Assembly: GCA_948567375.1 (NCBI GenBank)
Contig: OX419758.1
Coordinates: 64,385,965 to 64,449,964, forward strand
Source of the DNA: Lunularia cruciata
Taxonomy: Eukaryota; Streptophyta; Marchantiopsida; Lunulariales; Lunulariaceae
Direction: 5' to 3'
Length of the DNA: 64,000 bases
Shown one piece after another: positions 43,991-54,867 of the stretch; the first letter of the stretch is position 1; the number at the start of each line of letters is the position of its first letter. The notes under the pieces are model-generated. The model saw only the letters and a program-made list of their open reading frames with translations, was not told the DNA's origin and ran no database searches. Both the position numbers and the translations under genes were made by a program.

Positions 43991-46900
43991 GGTGTGTAGT
44001 GAGATTACCAAAAGCTACATTGAGGTTATTGGCTCCCATGCTCCCATTTAGAGATATATGCAAATGAAAGATATCATTATTATTTTCTAGATACACAATA
44101 TTAATTTGAAGTCCAAATTTATAAAACTTAAGCATCAAAGCTTTCATATACAATGTATTTTAACCTCTATCACTTAACCTTATTTTGATTGAAGAATTCA
44201 TTCAACTTTTGCGTACTTAAAAGTCTCCAAATATAAGACTTTAAAAATTCTTAACCATACCTACTTACTTCCAAATTTGTAGACTTTTAATTTCTAAATT
44301 GACAAGTATGAGTGTAAGACCTTGTTGTTCTTTCCTAGTTCTTGTGCCATCTTCCTACATTTTGATACCTATAACATGGTTTTTAATATTTCATTTCATT
44401 AGCAAAGTCATCAAATACATCTTTGCAATTAAAACTTATTTAACTTGGATGTAGATTCATTCATAAAAACATGTAAGAGCTTGTTGAATCTTAATATACT
44501 CTTTGAGTTCATTTAACAATCAAAAGTTGGTTATAAGAAGTGTCCTCATTATTCTTGAGAAGTCATTCATATCAATTCTAAAAAATTATATAAATATAAT
44601 CACCTTGGGTATTCCTTTTTTATTAATAGAGGTTTCACTTCATAATAACTTTCAGCTTAGTCATGTTTTCAAGGTAGCTAGACCTATCTCTCAACTTACA
44701 AATACATTAATGAGAGGTATGATAGGTATCTTATATTCAAAATAAAGAGGTACCATCAAAGAAAGCAACCTCTAAGGTAATACTCTTTGTTATTACTCTA
44801 TTCACTCCTCTTGTTGCTTTACTTCTAGATAATATGAAAAAAACCAAAGGTTCATCTTTTTGTTATTTGTAAAGAAAGGCTTCACCAAAGTTAATATTGA
44901 TAGGTTTCATAGAGTTTATCTAGTGTTGGAAATGCACCTAACATCTAAACTCATTTAGTGCTACTCCAAAGAAGAAAATAGTTACTTGAGAGATTTATTT
45001 AATACACAGAATTTCATTCCCCTACCTCACTCTACATTCTAAGCACAATAAGAAATGAACGATTTCCGTCCATAGCATTTCTTTATATCTTTATCATGCT
45101 AAATTGATTCCAAAATTATCATAATAAATTGATACTTCAACTAAATTACTATAGCTAAAGTAATTTTTAGAACAAAGAATTAGCAATATTTTGGTATTGA
45201 CTTACAATTATTTACTTTTGTACCAAAACAATCTTTGTTTTACATAACTTTACACTATCTTTCCATATATCTTTAGGATCTAACTATTTAAGTCATTATC
45301 ATATCTCTTGAAATACATATAATATTATAATATTTTTGGTCTTTTCAGAACTATTTCAATGAGACCTTCCTTATAAAAACCAATTGAAAATAGGCATTAA
45401 AATTGATTAGAAAATAGGGATTGCTTCTCATATCTTAAGATTCTTTGGTTCTTGTTAGTACGTATAGCCTTAAGATTCTTGTTAGTAGGTCTAGTATGAT
45501 GATCATGAAATTTTTACTTGGATTCCATAAATAAATTTATTTTTTACATAATAATATTACTATAATAAGCTAGAAACACTGATCAAGCTCATGGTTGCTT
45601 TGTTACCTATGGTTCATCTATGATTTGACCTGACCTAAGCATTTTATTCACAAATACTCACTTTGGATCAAATCATTCAATATTAGATTCTTAAGCATAA
45701 ACTTTATCTCTATCCATAAGAAAATTTGACATATTAGAAGGCCTTGCTTACTCCTAAGTTATGCTCAAGCATAAGCATTTTCTATGTGTAATCTATTTTC
45801 TAAATCTAACAAAGTTTCAAGGTTAATTGCAATTAATTACTACACCTAAAATTTGAAGAGAATCTTGACCATCTAATCTTTGTATGCTTAATATATTTAA
45901 CAAATCTATTATAGGTCATCATTATCAATTAAGATTTGAACAAACATTTATTTTTCAGAAGAAATGAGACGTTTGAAGAAGATTTTAAAATAACGATAAT
46001 TTAAAATCTTACTGTATGCAAACAATCCTAGTTGGGATGTGGTATATATATATAGAAAGAGAGGGGTAAAATACAAGATTGATTTTTAAGTTTTGATTAG
46101 ATTGACGTATAGTAAGAAGATATTGGAGGAAAGCATACATAGATGATTAGATCTAGACATGTAAATTAGAGAAGGCCAACTTTCTCTGATTTAGAGTAAG
46201 TCAAGAAGACTTCTTACGTGTTTACTTATTCTTTTCTTAATATAATTTTGGGCCATTGATATGCAAGCCTTTAAAAGAGAACAGAATCGTTCAAAAACAC
46301 TCTATATCACCCCAAGTTCAATAATTAATCCTAAAAAGTATAGATTAAAACGACTTTTAATGGAAAATTGATAATTTATAGATTTTTCTTTTCTTTTGGA
46401 GAGTTAAACGAATGTATTTCAACTACAACAATGAAAAGGTATTGAAAGTATGGGTGACATGGTGATTTAAAATGCTTATGCGAATGCAGTTTAGCAACGA
46501 TTTCTAGAATGTATGGGAAACCTTGAATTTTTCATGCTTTTGCAAGTGCGGAGTAAATAGACCCTCAAATGATTTTCTTCACCTTTGTGGAATCCAAATT
46601 TAATTCCAAAGTAGCCAAGCTACATAAGTATCGTCGAAATGAATGCATAAATGAGGTGTTTCCCTTCTCCTACACATGACATTTAACTTGCGGTGAATCT
46701 TCTTGAATTTAAACATGACATTTGACATGTAAGATTAACCAAATCAGTGCGATCACGCCATGTTATAACCCACACTAAACTTGAACTTACTTCAGCTAAA
46801 GATGAACAGTGCACCGTGGACAGATTAACATTGCAGAAAGCTAACCACAGTACAATATTAAAGGCCACTGCAGTTACAATGAGCCACAGTTGGTAGTCTC

Positions 46901-47221
46901 GGGTAAAGTGTCCTGCCTGGATGAGGAAACATTCCATTCCGAAGGGAGGGGACAGGGTTTATCGACTTCCTTCGAAGCGAGAGATCTGAAGAATTCTATT
47001 GAATTCGATTGACAGTAGAGTGTGGATTGATTTCTGCTTGTTTCGTTCTGCGCCTGACCGACGAATTTGTGTTGAAGTGCGTTTTCGGGCCGACTGATTT
47101 TGCGGTTGGGAACGGGATATATGGTGGGATGTGAACTGTAATCGTTCTCGTGCTCGTGGCTATGGTGCTGTCGTTGGCTTAGTGTATCTGGTGATGCGAG
47201 CTTGTGGGTTGCATCTCTAAA
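43991..47221. other. AT-rich intergenic DNA and pTAC13 upstream region
   Basis: From 43,991 to about 46,600 the sequence is AT-rich with no long frame, RNA gene or repeat copy that I can identify. From about 46,900 composition rises toward that of genes. 46,950-47,221 is the likely promoter and 5' leader of pTAC13, though no start site can be placed. Confidence 0.45.
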
Positions 47222-49299
47222 ATGGATTTAATGGCGTGCAAAGCGCCTCGCGATTCCATGTTTTCCTCTGGTCTCCGCTCGTTCAGCCTTTCTTCAAATG
47301 CTTGTTTGCAGAATTTTCACTCGTCGAGAACAATGCAGCAGTTTGAAAGATTTTTTTTTAATAATTCTAGGTTAAGTACTACTCGCCGAAACCTGCCCGC
47401 TACAGGCTCAAGATCGTCCTCCTGGTTGATTGCTTGCCGTGGCTCTTCTCAACCCCCGAAATTTTCCTCATTTTCTAATTCGATTCCCGATACGGAGAAA
47501 CCGGGAAATGAGGGCTTATCCGCCAAAGAGAGGAGGAAACTGAGGAATGAGAGAAGAGAGGAGCAAAAGGCCGCGCAAGAGAAACCGTGGAAGGAGATGG
47601 TGGAGAACAAATGGCTGACAAAGCCAAAGAAAGCAAAAGGTTGGGAAGCGGACGCGGATGTAAATCAACTCATAAGCAAGGGCATGCAGTGGTGGATGAT
47701 ACAAACGACGCGAAAGTATGAAAATCAAGTGGCCGAACAGCTAGAAATTGTTTTTGCCGAGACGTTTCCTGATAGGGAATTCGAGGTAAATATGCAGCCT
47801 TGGTAATGTTGGTGAGGAAATCTTTATTTGCACTTTCAATACACTGTGTTAGTAAGCTACGCACTCTGTTACAGAGCAGCTAGTGTGGTCTATGTAGACA
47901 GAAAGCATGAACTTCACTTTTCTTGCCTTATATATGGAATGAATACTCATGTATCTTTCTTCAAAGTTGGAGTCAAGTAATGCCATTAAGACTGCGTTCT
48001 CAAGGGTAATGTACAGTGAGTGGAAGTTTAATAGATCTCCAGTACTGCATAAACTTTGGATAGAATTTGCTTTGTGCTTAAGGTACATTTGGTTTTCTTG
48101 GTGTGGGAGGGTGTTGCTGCGCACATTCTCTTGTTGAAACTGAGATATCTTGCACACATGACTGTGTCATTCATAGTATGTCTGACAGTCACCGAAATGT
48201 AAGCTTGATGATTCCTGCGTGCTGAATATTCAGCCCAGCGATTTCAGCATACCATCATTATTGATATATCTGAAGAGTTTCTGTACTCTGCAGGTTCTTT
48301 TGCCAACGCTACCCACGTTGACCAAGTTGAAAGATGGATCAGTGTCTGATGCAAGGCGGAAAATCTTTCAAGGCATCGTTCTGCTTCGTTGTGTCTTGGA
48401 TAGGGATGTGTATGATCTTGTAAGGCGTATACCTCGAGCTTACGATTTCTTTGGAAATAAAGCTGGTGTCAGGTAATTCGATTACCAGCTGACTGTTAAT
48501 CCTAGCTTTGATTCATCTGTCACTTAGCCAATTGTGTTGACTTTTCATTCATTTCTGCATACTTTGCTGAGGACTTGGAGAAGCTTGTTCTTATTATTCT
48601 TAGTTTAAGGAGAGATTGGTTAGGTTAGTCGAAATTCGGGGAACGTTCTTTCGTTCACCATATAACAGTCTGCTTATTTTGCACCTGCTTTTAGGCATGA
48701 AAGACATCCCAGGAAACGACTCAGTGCACATTCCTTCTCTTGCTCTAGGCAGGTTCCCATACCTCCGTAGCCTGACCTAAGTCTTTGATTCTCAATTTGG
48801 TCGGCTTATGCAGTTATCAACCAATGATAATGCCGGCCCCAGTGGCGCATTTGAACATGGAGAACTTGTTTAGGCAAATCAGGGAAGAGGAAGAAGCGTT
48901 TGAGAAATTTAAGGAGCAGTGCAAGATAGAAGTGGAGGAAGAAAGGAAGAAGGCCGAGGAAAAGGAGATACTGGAAGCACAGGCTCTTCAACTGGAAGTA
49001 GGTGCCACAATACGCGTTTTGTCTGGCCCATTCACGGAATTCACTGGCGTCGTCACCGAGCTTCTCCCCGAAGTGAACAAGGTTCGCCACTCATGTCACA
49101 GAGGGATCAAGTTGCATTCCAGTCACCTCCATACCTTTTACTTGTTTGTTCTTGTTTCTGAGATTAGGAGTGTGAGAATGACTGATTTTGACATTTTGGT
49201 GCATCTCAGGTAAAAGCCCTCGTCACAGTATTTGGGAAAGACACACCAATCATTCTGGATGTGGACCAGATTGTTGTTCAAGCTGCTGCAGCAAACTGA
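47222..49299 (+). CDS. PTAC13: Plastid NusG-like protein pTAC13, 4 exons, 366 residues, intact
   Basis: Exons: 47222-47785, 48294-48472, 48814-49081, 49210-49299; introns are GT-AG and the total is 1,101 nt. The N-terminus (MDLMACKAPRDSMFSSGLRS) is Ser/Arg-rich and acid-poor, as a chloroplast transit peptide is. A charged linker (KERRKLRNERREEQKAAQEK) follows. A NusG N-terminal-like domain starts near residue 154 (QWWMIQTTRKYENQVAEQLE) and runs through exon 2. A charged helix (EEEEAFEKFKEQCKIEVEEE) and a KOW motif near residues 309-336 (GATIRVLSGPFTEFTGVVTE) end the protein. In Arabidopsis pTAC13 is a component of plastid transcriptionally active chromosome and its length is similar. Its role is likely in plastid transcription elongation or its coupling to translation; that is inferred from the fold. 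Confidence 0.92.
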
Positions 49300-49828
49300 A
49301 TTTTATGGACCAAACATCTTGGAGGGGAAATCTCTTACAAGCATGCAACAAAGCGTAGTCCGAAAGAGAGCTCATTAGGCTTTGAAATAGAGCAACGCAG
49401 TGCTGTTTAGGCTAGCACCCATATATATATTGGACCTTATTGTAGCTAAAACTTAGAGAAACCTATCCCGCGGCATTAATTCACAATTGGCTCGTCTTAA
49501 AAGATACAATATCCAGCGAGATACAGCATTAGCCTAGGACAACATCGCCGTTTGGTTCAAGTTGGATGTGCCATTCATTGCCACTCTTGTGATACTGCTC
49601 ATTCCTATCGTTGAGGGCACACGAAACCGCACTTTCCAAATACATGTCCATGTTAAGGTGAACTATGCAGTTCAAGGGGGGTATGAGCCCATAATATTTC
49701 TGTGGGTCAATACGATTATCACGTTTAGCATTAAGGCGTATGCCTGCCATGTAGAATGCAGAGACTAGGCTTCAAGCCATGGCGAGAGATACACAAGTTA
49801 CTTTGTTGAGGTTTCCGGGTTTCTCATC
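49300..49828. other. pTAC13 3' flank
   Basis: This is presumably the 3' UTR and spacer. I see no further gene or repeat. Confidence 0.4.
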
Positions 49829-50222
49829 AATAGTAACAGAGATCGACTCAACAGTAACCCAAAGTTGGCACCTAGGATTAACGGCACCCAAAGTTGGCAC
49901 AAGACTTAACAGTACCCTTCTTGACGTCGCGCAGGTGTCGTAACTAGCACCCAAATTCATGACCAGCTATACATCCTTCTATCACCTTAATAGACAGGAT
50001 TAAAATCTTGATAGAACATCATCACAAGCCATGTACCGAATGTCAAAACTCTTGACAGGAAACTCTTTGCCACGTCAGAGCTATGACTGCCAGCTACGAC
50101 ACACGGTCGACACGCTGGGCCACCTGGCAGCAGGGGCACTAGGTGTTTTAGCTGCCAACTTGCGTACCGCTAAGTGTTAGTGCCAAGTTTGGGGTACTGT
50201 TATATACATTTCTGTTACTATT
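49829..50222. mobile_element. MITE-like element, about 394 bp, with about 45-bp terminal inverted repeats
   Basis: The left end AATAGTAACAGAGAT...CAAAGTTGGCAC and the reverse complement of the right end AATAGTAACAGAAAT...CAAACTTGGCAC agree over about 45 bp. If the element proper begins at GTAACAG and ends at CTGTTAC, both sides carry TA, as for Tc1/mariner-type insertion. The left end holds a tandem copy of CCCAAAGTTGGCA. The interior is CpG-rich and has no transposase. I saw no second copy in the window. Confidence 0.7.
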
Positions 50223-51728
50223 CGGCTGTAGTTCAGTTAGACCGGTGGATGCGTACTGGTGGTCTTGGATAGAGTCAGTGTTTGAGAACGCCCAGCACTC
50301 TTAAGATCTCCTGAATTACATTGGATTGCATGATTGGCCGTTCTCAGTGGGTTTCACCGTTACTAAAAGAATGTTTTGCGTTGAGACTGGCACGGCGAGT
50401 ATAGCGCTGAACTGAAAGACAACCTCCATATATTTCCTTCCAGACAATTGTCCGAACAATTTGCATATTGTCTCACCCTAACCATTGGATGACAAGACCG
50501 GGATGCACGATCTACCGAACTTCATCTCTTCACGCTCGCATTGCCAAATCGCAAGAAATTTGGTCTTGGGCGTTCTTGAGGTCCAATACGTGTAGTTGAG
50601 CGCATGGTCCCTGGTGATGAAACGATCATCTTCTGGCAAGGACGCGCAATGATACAAAGGCATGCATGCCGTGATTGCTGCTCTTGTTCCCACCGGTTTC
50701 CCACAATTTTGCAGAGGTTATTCAGGCTTCGTACAGTATATTCAGACACGAGAGCAGAAGCCGTTCGAAGAACGGGGGATCCAGAACTCATTACGTGCAA
50801 ATGGTGTGCATATGAAATGTAAACATGATATGTGCAAATCGAGATGAGCAATGAAACCCTAAATAAGGTAAAAGAATCTAACAGATTAAATGCGAGGTTA
50901 AGCACAAACGAAATATCACTATATCCTGGTAGAGAACAGACATACATCAGCGCTAAGTAAGGCATGTAGTGAAATAAACAAGATGTAATTTAAGACACAC
51001 AAGTCAAAACTAAACTATTCAAGAGAACTGAAGTTGACAGACTGAACACAACACATGTAAGGGAACCATGAAGCCAAACAACAAATGTGAGTTCGAGCGA
51101 AGGGGGAAGAAAGTGGATGGTCTCTAGGCTGAGAAGGGGCAAAGCGTCAAAGGACTGGATAGAGTATATCACCACAAGCGCTATGGACGCTTGAGTCCTG
51201 AGAAACTAAACAAATTGAGGGAAGCAGAAGGTAGAGTATATATAGAACTTGCCAAGATTCAGTGATCCACATCTGTAGCTCCCAAGTATAAACACTTAGA
51301 CGGTCAGACATTGGGCCCTGGTCATGCTGGTAGATGAAACAGGACTAATTTGACTCAGTACGATGCGGTTCCAGCACTAGTATCTCGAGTCGTAAGATGT
51401 CGAAGACCTAGGCGTGAGTTAGTGCCGAGATCGGCAACAGTGGAAGTAAGAAATATTTAACTGTCCGGTGTAAGGATACACTAGCAGAAGATTGAGATGA
51501 TACATCATCATATTGATTGCGAGGAACATGCACAAATACGCCACCCGAGCGTGTAGAAACGTGAGCTAAAGTTGAATTTCACTAAATTTCAGAATGTTGA
51601 TGAACCTGCTGAACGTCGACGGAAGAACTATTCTAACTATTGTAGCTAAGAGCTATTCTTACTACTTATGCACATGCTAACTGAGTCGAACACAGACCAA
51701 TTCAGTATACTGTAATTCTCTCATTATC
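50223..51728. other. Spacer between MITE and BTB gene, no gene supported
   Basis: Minus-strand frames at 50,478-50,965 are open for up to 147 codons but show no family signature and start weakly. I treat them as unproven. The remainder probably includes the 3' UTR of the BTB gene. Confidence 0.4.
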
Positions 51729-53062
51729 TCATTCGGACTCATCACAGGACAAGGCTTCAAACAGATCGTCTTCAGGATCAGAGCAGAATTCTTGAACGTC
51801 TCTTGAACTGCTACTTTCAGGCCAGCGTGGAGGAGGCGACTGAGTTGTGTCCTCTTCGTCGTACACCTTACCAGGGCCATGATTGTAAGGAGGCTCTGTC
51901 AACAAACAGTACAAGTTTCTGAGCAACGGTGAAAGGCCCGTTTCTCCAGTTTCCTCCCATGTTACAATCGACCGAAGTTGGAAGGAACTATAAACATGTC
52001 ATTACAGTACAGTGACTGCGGTCGGTTCTGAGGATGAACTGCTACAGTAAAATTTAAATGGATGGAACTTTGACTTACTGGGAGTTTCATTGCCCTTGGT
52101 GCTTTTGGACCGTGGTAGGGACTTCACGGCAGCAGCTTGATAGGTTTTGAACAGTTGTGACACATCTGTCAACTGATCTGAGTCTCCCTTCCTCGAATCC
52201 TCCTCGAAAGTCAGAAGCTGGTGTATCTTGGGCAAAACAATTTTGAGGGCAGCCTCCATGAGCGGTTTAGAGCCAGACTTGTATGCAACCTCTAACGCCC
52301 AGTCCAGGTTCCTGACAATGAGCTTGCTCTTCGCATGGCTTTCGCAGAACGTTAGTAAGGCTGTGGATCCCGCTTCCTTGCCCAATTGGAGTGCCCAGAT
52401 CAAGTTTTTTCTGTTCCATGTAGCTCTGTCTTTGACGTATTTCTCACAGAGACCCTGCAAGTACTTAACTTCGAACTTGACGGCAGCGCACAGAAGAGAT
52501 GGCGCATGCTTTTTCATCACATCCTGTTGCACTGCACCTGAATAGAAAAACTGCACGAATCCCAGTAATGCTTCATACGTCATATCCGGAAAGTTAATAA
52601 CCATTGTGCTCTTTTGTTTATCAGCCTCTTTCTGCTTCTCGTCCTCGCGGTCTCCGAAAGCAAATAAAGCTTGAAACACTTGGGATCTTCCTGCCTGCAC
52701 ATTACTCCGGTATACATGATATTAAAAACGTGATTAACTGTCTATTCTAAAGGCAAATCTCATAGTAACTCTCTATTTGAGGAGAATTTGTACAAGGGTG
52801 CGAGACTTGGGAGTACCAGAATGGCTTTGTGAGAAGGAACTGGTTGCCCATGCTTGGCGATGAGCTTCACGTCTGAAAAGAGTCCCGCACTAACTGAGCT
52901 CCATGTTGTGAGAAAACTCTGTTTCTCCACTCCCTCTTCCAGTAAAAACTCAACATGCTTCATTCGACATTGTTTGCAGTATTTATGCTTGGCTGATTCA
53001 TCCACTTGCTGGCTGTAGACCGCATCCTTGTCCGGATAACCACCACACACAGGACACAACAT
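51729..53062 (-). CDS. BTB/POZ domain protein with N-terminal zinc ribbon, 3 exons, 342 residues
   Basis: Exons on the minus strand: 53062-52817, 52694-52079, 51895-51729. Introns are GT-AG and the sum is 1,029 nt in one frame. The start ATG gives MLCPVCGG; Cys3, Cys6, Cys29 and Cys32 form a CX2C-X22-CX2C zinc ribbon. The BTB fold begins FSDVKLIAKHGQPVPSHKAI across the first intron into GRSQVFQALF, with FPDMTYEALLGFVQFFYSG following. Beyond is a BACK-like helical region (LLCAAVKFEVKYLQGLCEKY). The C-terminus is acidic (DPEDDLFEALSCDESE). If intron 2 is retained, the frame stops at 52,002 and gives a 312-residue form. Plant BTB proteins of this kind are thought to serve as CUL3 adaptors; the target is unknown. 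The donor GTAAGT at 52,078 supports splicing. Confidence 0.82.
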
Positions 53063-54171
53063 TTTATCTATTTCCTATTGATCTATCAAGCGTGGAGTAG
53101 CCCAAATTGTATTCACATTCTATTCTAATCCGCACCACTGGCCAGCCAGCTCCCGAGCGGCTAATTAATACATGCGCTCTCTCAGCTATACGAACTACTT
53201 CTGGAAACGGCTGTCTATTCTATTCTAGTTCACTCTTTTCTGCTTAAGATTCAAATCGCTACGTTCATAACTCGTTGATTTGAAAATTGCTAGCTAGAAG
53301 CTCCGGTTGTCTCCTTTCCTCACTCAGTTCCTCGGTACCAGCAGACCATGCCCGCTAACGTGTACCTGAACGCCTTCGCGTCGTGATATTGTACAACAGC
53401 TCAAGTCACAAAATCTGCGGAGCGGGCAGAAACAGCTCTCTTCTATCTCCTTGGACAAATATGATAATCGTCTTGTCGGTGAAGTGGGTTTTGAACGCCT
53501 ACAAGTTCCAAAAGCGTCTGTTGAAGAAGAAAGAAAGTGAGAACTACGTGAACGAAGACAGAGAAGGAGTGCAGGCAGAAACGCGCTGATCTGATCTTCA
53601 CGAGCAGCAGCCGCAGCAGAGTGGGGTGCGGGGGGAGGAGCAGTTGCCAGGGGCAGATGAATCAAGAGTACATTGGACCATCTCTGTCTGCCAATCGATC
53701 CGTCAGTGTCAGGAAGGAAGATAGACGTTGTCATCATTAATGAACTCACCTCCCCTCTCGTACCTCCGAGTAATTTTAGTAGCAGCAGCCGCCGCCTCTC
53801 GTGCATGAAACGAACGATGATTCCCCGACAGGAGCAGCAAAACAACAGTTTCACAAACGTAACTAACCAGTAAATTCTAATCCACTTCCGCTACGGTTAA
53901 ATCCTTTTACCCATCTACTACGGTCGAGAACGCTTCCCCCACCCGCGCACATGGGGTACTTCTAGTACGTTATTACTTTCTCGGGCACTCCAGATAATAA
54001 ATTAAAATTTTGTTGCTTTTTTCAGAATGTGTTGAATACATGAAATTATCTAAACGATTTTATGGCTTACTGATCAGAAGTGGTCAAAACATCCTTTATG
54101 TAGCGATAGATTTCTTCGTTTCTAAGTCAAGTATTATTTACGTTTATGGCATCCCGTGCTTGAAAGGTAGT
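53063..54171. other. Upstream region of the BTB gene and spacer
   Basis: Gene-like composition continues to about 53,870, consistent with a promoter and leader on the minus strand. From about 54,005 a short open plus frame continues through the LINE target site but has no recognised family. Nothing else is supported. Confidence 0.4.
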
Positions 54172-54185
54172 GTTCTTGTACTAGG
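54172..54185. repeat. Left 14-bp target duplication of a LINE copy
   Basis: GTTCTTGTACTAGG here is repeated exactly at 54854-54867. Confidence 0.88.
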
Positions 54186-54853
54186 AAAAAAGCTACTGCG
54201 TAGAGAACAAGAAGGATGGAAGACCCCATCAAGCCCGTACAAAAGAGAGACCAAAAAGGTAAAATGGGGCTAGGCTCCAATAGAGTCCATATGAGAAATC
54301 TGCTCTCCTGCACCCTAAAATATTCAAACTATGCAAAGTTGTATGGTCTACAAACACCTAGAGCATTCAAAAAAGCATCACCTAGTGTGATTGTTCACCT
54401 GTAGATTGCACCAGCCACTGCCCTTTTGTAGAGTAATCGACACATGCAACCTAAAATATGCTACAAAGTATGAGAGTGAAAGTGGTACCCATGGCGCCTA
54501 ACATGGTAACCTCTCGTGCACTCCTTGACAATTGTATAGAATGTCGTGTCCATCGCTCCATATAACTCCAAGGCTAGAGGGACAAAGAGGTGACCTCACT
54601 GCATGCCCCTGTACTTGGAGACCTTGTGACATGTTGTTGCACTCGCCGACCATCATGGGGGATGGGTAATCACTCCCTCCGAAACTGTATCTTGCATAGG
54701 GTCCGTAACCACGACATCCGCTACTGTCACCTAATCATCTCAAACCAAGTATAATCGGCCCTAATGTGTGTCGTCTGCAAAACATATAAACGCTCCCTCC
54801 AAGCCAAGTATCCACTCTCTCGTGCCACAGCAAACACTATGTCCCTAATAGCA
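54186..54853 (-). mobile_element. 5'-truncated LINE copy, C-terminal domain and 3' UTR only
   Basis: The 668-bp insert lies between two exact copies of GTTCTTGTACTAGG. On the minus strand it reads IRDIVFAVARESGYLAWRER at its 5' side, then the rest of the C-terminal domain with stops (homologous to 62,180-62,740), and the 3' UTR block ending CTACGCAGTAGCTTTTTT. The 5' truncation, the variable-length target duplication and the shared 3' end are the marks of target-primed reverse transcription. The tail ends in T rather than A. Confidence 0.85.
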
Positions 54854-54867
54854 GTTCTTGTACTAGG
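54854..54867. repeat. Right 14-bp target duplication of the LINE copy
   Basis: Exact copy of 54172-54185. Confidence 0.88.

Noticed and set aside
47204-47221. Upstream start for pTAC13
   Set aside because: The frame extends to 47,204 only through a non-ATG codon; the first ATG is 47,222.
50478-50965. Overlapping minus frames up to 147 codons
   Set aside because: No recognised motif, no splice structure and a weak start; left as unproven.
53324-53854. 176-codon minus frame upstream of the BTB gene
   Set aside because: It lacks a good ATG and is rich in Ser/Arg/Leu from CT-rich leader sequence; no domain is visible.
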